64,000 nt of DNA from Hippopus hippopus. Taxonomy: Eukaryota > Mollusca > Bivalvia > Cardiida > Cardiidae. The translations under genes and the position numbers were made by a program. The notes under the pieces were generated by a model that was given only the letters and a program-made list of their open reading frames with translations, did no database searches and had not been told where the DNA came from. Position 1 is the first letter of the stretch. Each line of letters opens with the position of its first letter. This document shows, in pieces, positions 1 through 11,300 of this stretch. The stretch covers positions 17,553,352 to 17,617,351 of the forward strand of contig OX328104.1 in the NCBI GenBank assembly GCA_946811185.2, in the 5' to 3' direction.

Positions 1-156
1 TATTATATTTTGGGAAGTTATATACACACAGGAAGGTACAGGTAAGCAATTTAATTCACGCATACCTTACGAAATATTTCCGTGACAATTCCGGACATAT
101 GCTGGAGACAGCCCTGTACAATGCTGAGAATTAAAATAGAATTTTAATTTATGTAA

Positions 157-339
157 ATGATGTTGACCTGGGCCAGGTTAAATGAAGTAGGCAATACAAA
201 GTTTAAAGTAGCCATCCCATTACAACAGAAGCTGTTTTTAGACACATCTGATAGGAAAGCAAGAGATGATATGGAAGTAACTTTACAGAAAACAGAACAA
301 GAACAAAGCATGAGGGCGTCCAAGAGTTCTGTGCATTGA
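157..339 (+). other. Protein-like open frame, possible terminal exon of a convergent gene
   Basis: From a possible acceptor GGGCCAG at 170-176 the plus strand reads LNEVGNTKFKVAIPLQQK through MRASKSSVH and stops at 337-339. Composition is protein-like (charged, few Cys), but the acceptor lacks a pyrimidine tract and no other exon is in view. It conflicts with the minus candidate at 283-408; at most one is likely to be right unless the genes overlap tail to tail. Confidence 0.25.
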
Positions 340-408
340 ATCTTCATCGTCCTCATTTCTCATAACTGCTCGATCATCATCATCATCATCATCATATGAT
401 ACCCAACC
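283..408 (-). CDS. Candidate terminal exon of gene 1
   Basis: Reading down from acceptor TTTACAAG at 408, a phase 0 frame (matching exon 18) gives 41 residues and a stop at 285-283. It has an Asp run (YDDDDDDDRAV) encoded by a CAT microsatellite on the plus strand, then an acidic patch and a hydrophobic tail (ALFLFCFL). It fits phase and position, but the acceptor is mediocre and an opposite-strand frame (157-339) overlaps it. The true 3' end may lie left of this window. Confidence 0.25.
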   Translation of the reverse strand, partial: GWVSYDDDDDDDRAVMRNEDDEDSMHRTLGRPHALFLFCFL

Positions 409-763
409 CTTGTAAACGGAAACAATTTTCAAGAACCTTTGAAAAGTAAATGTTGACAAGATTGTTGAAATACAAAATAATTTCATGACTTGATCTTTTT
501 TATCAAAACTGAAAACTGTTGATAGAAAGTAAAATGCATGAATCCTTAATCCTACTGAAATTGATCTTTCACTTTACAGACCTGAAGCAAGACAGCTTTT
601 GCAAACATTGTGAACTAGAGGCGCTTGAGCGCCTGTATCGCTCCACAGGCCTGATATTTCTATAATGGCGAAAGGAAGTTTTTAACAATTATCATTCAAT
701 CCTGCATTTTAGCTCACTGAAGAAACAATTTGGTAGACAACCACCATAGGAACTTACCTGCAA

Positions 764-1708
764 AACAACAATGAAATCCAATGAAAAGTTTTAGAGAAGA
801 AATTTTTCAAAGATTTTACTTTATACCATAAAAGGAAAATGAGTCTCCCATAAAAGCCATGTTTTTTGACAGATCATTTTTTTTTTTAAGGAATTCTGTA
901 AACCTGTATCTAAGGAACATTCCTGCAAAATAATAATGCTATCCAAATAGCGGTTTGGGAGGAGAAGATTTTTAAAGGTTTTTTACTTTGGTTGACATGG
1001 CAACCAGAATTCTTCATGGAACACAATTATTTGAAGGAATTTGAAAGAGGACCACCAAAGGAACATTCCTGTGAAATTTGGTAAAAATCCAGTCAATAGT
1101 TTCTGAGGAGAAGTTTTTTAAAGAAAAAGTTTACGGACGCACGCACGGACGAACGGACGGACGGACGCACGGACGCACGACGGACACAACGCCATGACAA
1201 TAGCTCGCTGGCCTTCGGCCAGTGGAGCTAACAACAATGAAATCCAATGAATAGTTTTAGAGAAGAAATTTTTCAAAGATTTTACTTTATACCATAAAAG
1301 GAAAATGAGTCTCCCATAAAAGCCATGTTTTTTGACAGATCTTTTTTTTTTTAAGGAATTCTGTAAACCTGTATCTAAGGAACATTCCTGCAAAATAATA
1401 ATGCTATCCAAATAGCGGTTTGGGAGGAGAAGATTTTTAAAGGTTTTTTACTTTGGTTGCCATGGCAACCAGGATTCTTCATGGAACACAATTATTTGAA
1501 GGAATTTGAAAGAGGACCACCAAAGGAACATTCCTGTGAAATTTGATAAAAATCCAGTCAGTAGTTTCTGAGGAGAAGTTTTTTAAAGAAAAAGTTTACG
1601 GACGCACGCACGAACGGACGGACGGACGGACGAACGAACGGACGGACGGACGCACGACGGACACAACGCCATGACAATAGCTCGCTGGCCTTTGGCCAGT
1701 GGAGCTAA
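764..1708. repeat. Tandem duplication of a roughly 470-bp bivalve repeat with (GGAC/GACG)n tail
   Basis: Two near-identical units (about 764-1210 and 1231-1708) start ACAACAATGAAATCCAATGA, share a T-run near 880/1340, and end in a GACG/GGAC microsatellite followed by CGCCATGACAATAGCTCGCTGGCC. They differ by a few substitutions and microsatellite length, so the duplication is recent. Confidence 0.8.
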
Positions 1709-1829
1709 AAAAGGAGAAAATGCTGGTAACAAGATGGTTTCCTTTTTCCACAATGTTTCTCACCTTTCCAAGACAAATAATTCATTTCATGCTGTTAGAA
1801 GGTGTTAGAAGCATGAAATAAATAGAATA

Positions 1830-1985
1830 TTTTTTTATTTCAGTGAAAGATCGAAATTTATTTCATGGAGTGAACATCATCGGTAATATTTTCACGAGTG
1901 GCTGCGTAACTTCTGAAAACATTACAGAGGATGTTCACTCAATGAAATAAATTTCGATCTTTCACCAAAAAAAACAAATATCCTC
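1830..1985. mobile_element. Palindromic MITE, family C, copy 1
   Basis: The arms are GTGAAAGATCGAAATTTATT and its complement around 1843-1862 and 1950-1969, with further dyad symmetry (GAACATCATCGGTAAT). Related copies lie at 24205-24350 and 30955-31160. Confidence 0.7.
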
Positions 1986-2144
1986 TATATCATTTGATTT
2001 GTTTTCTATAAATGCTTCTTATATGGATTATTCTACAATTAAGTCATACAATGAAGAGTGAAGGCCATAATATTAAGTTATAAAAGAGAAGCTATAGCAA
2101 GTATAGCCTCAAACAGGTTTAATGATCTCTGATGAAATAAATAC

Positions 2145-2363
2145 CTTGTCCTGTACTGCCACATTTCCAATCACATACAGTTTCATGCTGAAAAGGATGG
2201 GCTGGCTCCCTGTATCTGGTTTCAAAAATGATTTTAAGTGGGGAGCCAATACTCCAGCACGTTTCTCAGATATGTAGCGAATGATCACCAACAACAAACT
2301 TTCATTAGAGGTAGTGTTAAGGTGCCAGTCTACTAATGCCTTGATCTGACCTTCAGTGAAAGC
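2145..2363 (-). CDS. Gene 1 exon 18 (last well-supported exon)
   Basis: 219 nt, acceptor TTTTGCAG, donor AAG|GTATTT (a weaker donor). Encodes AFTEGQIKALVDWHLN, APHLKSFLKPDTGSQP and VIGNVAVQDK. It ends in phase 0 without a stop, so the protein continues. Confidence 0.8.
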
Positions 2364-5300
2364 CTGCAAAAGTACCAAAACGTTTCTTCAAAGTCCTAAA
2401 CCAGAAATAAGCTAAAACTTATAATCTTGATAGAAACAACTCTTTTCACATAATTATACAGAATAATGTTTTGTTCCTGCAAATACTGTATCACTGAGTC
2501 AATCAATATACTCAATTTTTGGCTCATTTCAACAGACAGGATTTCACTGTATTCATGTCACACTCCTTCAGAGTGATTTTAGAACACTCATCTAAATTTC
2601 TGTTGAAAATAAGTACAAGAACAAAAGACTACAGAAAAAAAACTTTTAATCACCTTTTGATACTATTCTAATAAGAGCAATGACATTATAGTAATAACCT
2701 GATCAAAGTTCCACTTACTTCAGGGTGATTTGAAGACACTGTCATTATTATAGTTAAAACCATCGTCTGATCGTCATCTTTCAACATGGGAAATTTCTCA
2801 AACAAGTCTTGCAGTCTATCATGAACTGGTCCGGGATTGCTAGGGTATAGACTTGTAATCAACACTGAAAACAAAAAGCATCCGGTTCCTTATTCACCAA
2901 CCATTCTTAAGAATATTCTCTGTCTAATTTTCAAGAATTGTTTAGATTTGAAAGTAAAACAACTTCTGATTGGCTAAACCATTAGGTTTAGCCAATCAGA
3001 AGTTGTGTTACTTTCAGATTCAGAAAATTCTGTTTGTTTGAATGGTGTTTCACGACGCTTACAACATTATTTCAGTCATATCACGGCTATGATAAACATT
3101 TTAATGTATTTCCTGGGTTTCACCAGTACTAGGCTGGGCTCTGGGGCTCTGAAGTGTCTTGCCCAAGGACACTCCTGTGAAAAACCTAGTGGATCAAGTG
3201 AGGCTCGAACTTGGGGCCTCCAGGTCACGAGTCCTACACGTTACCACTGAGCCACATGACTCCTCAGAAAATTCTGGAGAATAAGACTGACAACATTCTT
3301 TGTGAATACGAGCCCAGGCTGGTGTACTTTACTCATTTCCTTGCAAGGTCTTGCCTTGGCCAGTTATTGACTTCCATTTTGACAAATCTCTCATCTTAAT
3401 CACGACTCGAGCTTATGGAAACTAAAAGCTTTTGCAGTATTTTTGGAATATTTTTTGTCAAATGGGAAAAAAATAACAATATATTAAGTGCTGACACAAT
3501 CGATACAATGATGACTAACTTGCTCAAAGCGGTTATGAAAAAGCATAATTCTGATAATGGTAAGGTAGCTTCTCTTTCTGAGTTGCAGCCTTTGTGAAAT
3601 CTAAGTTACCCAAATTTGACCCCTTGTCATTCTTTCTAGAAGGAAGTGACTTAACTAAATCCAGTTACACAGTGTGTTACTGAGTCACTCTATGAAAACA
3701 TCATAACAAAGGCGTGCTGTTTTTAATTGATCAGAAACTCATTTTTTTGTTAGAAATGCTTTAACACTAAGCTAAAGGACAAAAATTTACACTCATCTAA
3801 ATTAAAAGCTAGGGAAGACTACAAATTTAATGTAAATCTGGATTCTGTCAAAAAAAAAGGTAGTGAAGATTGTGGGAAAAGGAGAAAATGCTGTTTTTCC
3901 CACTATGTTTTCAAAAGCCTTCTTCCTCAGAGTCCTAAAACACAAGACTCTTTAGTAAAAAGTTAAAAACTCTTTACAACATAATATCTACCTTAAATGA
4001 CCCTGTTGAAGCACGCATTGGAAAACATTGTGGGACAAGGAGAAAATGCTGGTAGCCAGCATTTTCTCCTTTTCCCATAATGTTTTCAACCATATCAAAG
4101 ACATATCTCTTGAAATAAGCCTCATTTGATAAGTCCTCTGCAAATAATTTCAATTTGGACAAGTCTAAAATTTTGTCGTTTGGTAAAGAGTTAACACTTT
4201 ATAGCTCATATACCTGCTCAGTTGTTAGCATATCTGACTTGTGACCTTGTGGTTGTGGGTTTGATACCTAGTAGAGGCAAAACTTTCTTTCATGTGACTT
4301 TTCACCTCTCATCTATGGTGCATGTGAGGAAGTAGTCAGTGACTTTCAAAGGAAGTTGTGCAGTACTAGTGTATGAAAGCCAGGCATCACATGCGTAGGT
4401 AAACTGTGATGTGACCTAAGCTTTTAAAATGGCATTAAACTCCAATACATACCAAATATTATACTGCAGTGACTTTCCTGGTACTTGTATTTGATTCGAG
4501 CAGCATGAGAAAATTTGATATTGTGCGAGACCGAAGCTAGGTCTAGTGAGATGTCAAAATTTTCTAGCACGGCGAAAAGCAAATACTGGCGTCAGGAAAG
4601 TTACTTCAGTATAATATTCCTTTTATTAGATACCTACACATTTTCAATGACAACATATTGCAAATTACTGACATTTTATTTGAAAAAGATAAACAAAATA
4701 AAACAAATAATGGTGTAATAGCCAGTAACTTCGTTTTTATGAATGGGAGATGAATATTACAGCGTAAAATTTCGACCAATCAAATTGCAAATAAATACAT
4801 ATATATATATACCACATGTGAGCTACGTCACCAGTACGTAAGCATACCTTATTTGGAACCGTTTTTCACAGTGTATAGATATGAAATTTTTTTTCTGTCA
4901 TATGTGATATTTTTTCTGCGTGCAATGCATGTATTTGAGCTGGAAAATTTTCAGGTACATAATAAAACAAAAATACCTACTTTGTAGGTAAGTGTATCTT
5001 TCACTCTCAAACATCAGCTCCATGATTTCTTTCAGATACTTCTCCATTCCTGTGATAGGTTTTGTACAGCATATTTGAAGAAGAGTAAAACTTGTATCCA
5101 TCACCTTTTCACAATTTTCCTCTGTCGAAATCCTTGCCCATTTTAGTATCCCTGGTATCACATCTATAAAACAGTCCTGGGTCGAGGATTCTCTATGCTA
5201 AGAAATAAAGAATAAAACTTTAGGTCTGAAATAAACATTCATAGGTATGTACTTTACAAAGGATCTTTTTCTAATATCTACTTAGTTTTAGTTTAAATAT

Positions 5301-8300
5301 ATCTATTTTATATCAACTGAGAAAGAAGTCCTCACAACTTATACTAATCTCGATTCTGCTTCCGGGAAACTACTCCAGCACTGCCATTGAATGTGTGGAT
5401 CAATGAACAATCCCACCAAAGTTGACACCCACTCCAGGGTATCGAACTCAAGACCTTATGGTTATAAGGCAGACTCTCTACCTCACAACCAAGGACACCA
5501 CTAAAATCCATTTGTTAACCATGAGTTCACTTATGTCTTTCATTTCGATCCATCTAACATTTCTGAAGTCCTATCAATCCTTGAAATGCTAAATATATCA
5601 TGAATATAAATAAAAATTTTCACTTTGTTGTCTAAAACTGAAATATTGCATTTTCAAAGTTCTTATTGAAGAATAAATTTCACCCCGATATCAGACAGTG
5701 TAGATTCAAGATCAGACTGCATGTTCTGTGCCATCTAATCTTGATCTACACTGTCCACAACAGTGCACCTAGTCAGCTTTGCAGATAAGGATTTAATATA
5801 TCTCCCTTTGTGAAAATTTTGAAATGTGATGGTCTTGCTTGCTTCCCTAGGAATGAATATCGAATGTCCTACACAGACTTACTCCCTACCACTATTAGAG
5901 TTGATATTTGCTTGTCATGGGTGTATTTTCTGACAGATTTGGCTCATTCTTAATTTGTACAGTAAGTGGTAAATTCTTCACCAGTCCACAAAATTTAAGA
6001 CTTTTCCAAATTGAAAGCCTTTGTAGACAACTTATCAAATGTTTTTTTTCAAAAGATGGAATTTGCATTTGAAAGAAAAGAAAACACAGTGTGAAAAACT
6101 AGAAAATGCTGGTTACCAGCATTGTCTCCTTTTCTGACAACATTTTCAAAAGCCTACTTCCTCAAGGTTGTTAAATGTGGGGATTATTTTGTTTCATTAA
6201 CTCTTTACCAAACGACAAAATTTTAGACTTTTCCAAATTGAGAAAGCATTTGCAGCCGACAAATTAAAGGTCACGCCAATGACAAAATTTGATCTTGATA
6301 GGGTAGAAAACATTGTGGGAAAAGGAGAAAATGCTGGTTACCAGCATTTTCTCCTTTTCCCACAATGGTTTTAAAAGCTTTCTTTCTCAGGGTCGTTAAA
6401 TGTACGTATTGTTCTGTTTTGTTTTGTTAAGTTTTACACAAATAGAGCACCAGTTTTCACATACCAGAACAAAATACTGGGCAATGGATGCCTGATATAT
6501 TCTGAGAAACACAGTCTCTTGCTCTTCATCGGTAAGAAAATGTTCGTCAACAGTGTCTCCATCCATAACTATATTAAAGATGTCCACAAACAGTTGGTGT
6601 TGCTCCGGAGTAACAAGTTTTCCATTCCTGTAAAATATTTACAGAAAATACCTAGTAGTTTGTTTCATAATAATATTTTATCACATAACCTCCCTTGCTT
6701 TCAGTCTAATATACCCATTAGGAATTTTCTTATCTTATACAAGTTTGATATCACAATTGTGTGACTTCACTTGTTGATGTCATTTTGTACGCATTTCATA
6801 GAAGTGAACAGATTTTATGGATATTACTGCAAGTTCATCTATAGATGGTTTTACATCTTCTGATCTATAATTTGTGAAATATTGTTATGTGATAAAAAGA
6901 ATCTGACATTCCTTGGCATTTGAGTTAAATTTTATTAAACTTGTCAAGAAAAAATGTTATTAAGCTTGCCAAAGGCTCGCTTAATAACATTTTCCCTATA
7001 ACCAATAACATTTGAGTTATATTTTATTAAACTTGTCAAGAAAAAATGTTATTAAGCTTGCCAAGGGCTCACTTAACAATATTTTTCTTAGACTCGTTTA
7101 ATGAAATTTTATCTCAAACACCAACTCATATCAGATCCTATATATGCAGTATTTGGATTGCCTAGAACCGAAATAATATTCATTTTACCAGAATAAACTA
7201 GATAATGCTTAACCTTTTACCATACAATCCCAAAGTTTTAACAAACCTGAGAAAGATGGCTTTTGAAAACTGCCAGAAAAAGGAGAAAAATGCATTAATA
7301 TGTATTTTCTACCCTTTCTCACAATGTTTTCAACCCTATCAAAGATAAATTCCAACACCTAAGCTTGAGTTGCTATGTCGCCTGCAAATGCTTTAAAAAT
7401 GGACCAGAATGAGATTTTGTCCTAAAGTAACGGGTTAAATCAAACACACCTATCAAGCCTTTACCAAACAAGATGTCTGTTTGTAAAGCAGTCATGCCCC
7501 CCTGCTGCCACATTGATACAGGAAGTGGCACAGTTCATAAACTGATACCAAAAGCTTTTTCCCAGTCGACTTCGATGCTTACTACGTCCCCGATAATATG
7601 CGAATAAAATGTTGCAGCCACAAGTTGAGCCACATATGATGATTTTTGAGACACTTTAATTTTTTTGAGCAAATGGCTCAAGTGGCGAACGGCAGCACGG
7701 GCCCTGAATCATCTGGTGGTCACTGTGACCTTGACCTTTCACGGATTAACCTTAAAATCGATAGGGATCATTTACACTCCAAGATGAATATCTGTACAGA
7801 ATTTGAAGGACCTAGGTCAATTCTGTGTGTAGTTATCATCTGGACAAGGTTTGGTCTATATATCATTAAGTTGAAGGCCACTGTGACCTTGCCCTTTGAT
7901 GGATTAATTTAAAAATCGATAGGGATCATTTACACTCCGAGATGAATATCTGTACAGAATTTGAAGAACCTATGTCAATTCTGTGTCTAGTTATTATCTG
8001 GACAAGGTTTGGTCTATATATCATTAAGTTGAAGTCACTGTGACCTTGACATTTGACCGATTGACCTCAAAATCGATAGGGATCATCTGCACTCCGCAAC
8101 AAATGTCTGTGCCAAATCTGATGAACCTAGGTCAATTCTGTGTCTAGTTATCATCCGGACAAGGTTTGGTCTATATATCAACATGTTGACGGTCACTGTG
8201 ACCTTGACCTTTGACCGATTGACCTCAAAATCACTAGGGATCATCTACACTCCGCAACAAATGTCTGTGCCAAATTTGATGAACCTAGGTCAATTCTGTG

Positions 8301-11300
8301 TCTAGTTATCGTCCGGACAAGGTTTGGTCTATATATCATTAACTTGAAGGCCACTGTGACCTTGACATTTGACCGATTGACCTCAAAATCAATAGGGATT
8401 ATCTGCACTCCGAGACGCATATCTGTGCCAAATTTGATGAACCTAGGTCAATTCTGTGTCTAGTTATCGTCCGGACAAGGTTTGGTCTATATATCAACAT
8501 GTTGACAGTCACTGTTACCTTGACCTTTGACCGATTGACCTCAAAATCAATAGGAATCACCTGCACTCCGAGACGCATGTCTGTGCCAAATTTGACAAAC
8601 CTAGGTCAATTCTGTGTCTAGTTATCATCTGGACAAGGTTTGGTCTATATATCAACATATTGACGGTCACTGTTACCTTGACCTTTGACCGATTGACCTC
8701 AATTTCAATAGGGATCATTTGCACTCCAAGACAAATGTCTGTGCCAAATTTGACGAACCTAGGTCAATTCTGTGTCTAGTTATCATCCGGACAAGGTTTG
8801 GTCTATACATCAACATGTTGACGGTCACTGTGACCTATGACTGATTGACCTCAAAATCAATAGGGATCATCTGCACTCCAAGACGTATGTCTGTGCCAAA
8901 TTTGACGAACCTAGGTCAATCCTGTGTCTAGTTATCAACCAGACAAGGTTTGGTCTATATATCAACATGTTGACGGTCACTGTGACTTTGACCTTTGACC
9001 GATTGACCTCAAAATCAATAGGGATCATCTGCACTCCAAGACTCATGTCTGTGCCAAATTTGACGAACCTAGGTTAATTCTGTGTCTAGTTATCATCCGA
9101 ACAAGGTAAGGTCTACCGACCGACAGACTGACCGACGGACAAACCGACCGACGGACCGACCGACCGACCGACCGACATGTGCAAAGTAATACTCGGTTTA
9201 AATGACCCTAAGGAAAATGACCTTTGAAAACACTGTAGAAAATGGATAAAGTACCTTTTCCTAACAATATTTTTGTAAATCTCAAAATTGAAAAAGTCAC
9301 ATTTATTTTTTTGTAACCAGCATTTTCTTCTTTTCCCACATTGTTTTCTACCCTTTTAAAGACAAATTCCAACACTTGAGCCTGAGTTGATTAGTAGCCT
9401 GCAAATGCTTTCAAAAAAGACTGGTATGAGATTTTGTCCTGTAGTAAAGGAATAAATATTCATTACTTTTTAAATTTTTACCAGACAATTCTGGGTATTA
9501 ATGACCAAGGAAAAGGGGCTATTAAAACACTGAGGGAAAAGGAGAAAATGCTGGTAACCAGCATTTTCACCTTTTTCCACAATGTTTCATATTCTTTTCA
9601 AAATAAATCTATCAATCAAAATAAATTAAATAAAATCAATGTTTTCAATCCACTGCAAAATAATTTAATATATAATTTAAAACACATATAATTTCTTGTC
9701 AGCAAATGCTTTCCATTGGAGACGCCTTGAATGTTTGCATCTGGTAAAAGGGTAATAAGTAAACTAATAACTCTAGATATTAAAGTGCAGCATACAATCA
9801 TTGCTAACCAGCATTTTGTACTTTTCCCACCATGTTTTCAATCCTTTTAACCTTAGTAGTCTATAGTGTCAAACTTGCTCTCTATACTTACTCATTGTAG
9901 GAGTCAATTAAAGCGTGTAAAATATCTTGCAGACACCTAATACAATCAATATCCCATTTGAAGTCCTTGTTCAACAGATGTGCTTTACTTTTCTCTAGGA
10001 TGAACATGATAAGGTCTTTGTCAGGTTTCTGAAAGAAAAACATGAATTGGGGGTAGGCCTAAAATACACATTGGAAATTTTCAACGAAATGGACGAAATG
10101 GAATTGCTTCACGAAATGGAAATCGTCACCAGTCTGACACTGATAGTGAAGTGAATTTGGAGAAAGAAAAGTTATGAAATTATATTATTTCAATAATTCC
10201 GAGATGAATTTTACTCATGTAAAGTAATATTTCGTTATCTATTTACTAGTTCATCTTTTGAACCTACAGACCTGTACGAAAAGGAAATTAGTGGGCGAAA
10301 TGGAAATTGTCAGGGTACAAAGTTTGTGGAGAACTGAACAAGTGCAAAAATCATATTTTGATAAACAATTTTAGAGTCATTTCAAAATTTGACCACAATA
10401 TCACATAATTTATATAATGTTTGGTCCAATTTTAGCCATTTGTTGTTAAACCCATCTGTATCATTATTTTACCTGTGTGAAATGGAATTTGGAATGGAAG
10501 GTCGAAATGGAAACCACAACGGTGTAGAACTTTAGGGAATTTTGTGATTGACCCACATAAGTAATGTTAATAACACTTTGCATAATCATTTTATTATAAT
10601 GTTAGATCAGTAAGTTAGTCAAGATTTCCATTTCGTACACCCTTGTCCCATTTCCATTTCGCTCACATGAAAGAAAGTAGCATGCTAGTTTCCACGCTAT
10701 GGTGATCTACAGCGGAAACCATTTTTTTCTTTCTAAATTTAAAAAAAAAATCCCTAGAAATCATTAAACAAACATCTTTACACATTTCTGTTGACAAATT
10801 TTTACTGTTTCGATCATTTTTTATAGGCTACGATTTCCAGTTTGTCAAACGATTTTCATTTCGTCCGTTTCGTCGAAAAATTTCCAATGCAAATTTTAGG
10901 CCTACCGTGAATTAGATCTTTTACAAAGCTAGGATTATCCTTTACTTTCTACCAGGTCTTAACCGTTTACCACATAATGCCGACATTTGACAACCCTGAA
11001 AAACAAGCCTTTTGAAAACATTGTGGAAAAAGGAGAAAATGCTGATTACCAGCATTTTCTCCTTTTCCCACAATGTTTTCTACCCTATCAAAGAAAAATT
11101 GCACAATATTAGCCACATATATATTGTCGTCTGCAAATGCTTTCAGTTTGGACAAGGCTAAAATTTTGTCGTCTGGTAAAGGGTTAAAACAATAATTGAT
11201 ATGCTTTGTGAAAAGGAATCTTAATACATCTGCAAAAAGTACTGACCAAGGTCAGCCTGTTCAGTCCGGACAGGCTGACCTGTGTTGAAACTTTTTACTT

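Noticed and set aside
7700..9118. CRISPR-like look of regularly spaced repeats
   Set aside because: The whole 158-bp unit is repeated, with no unique spacers, in a eukaryotic intron.
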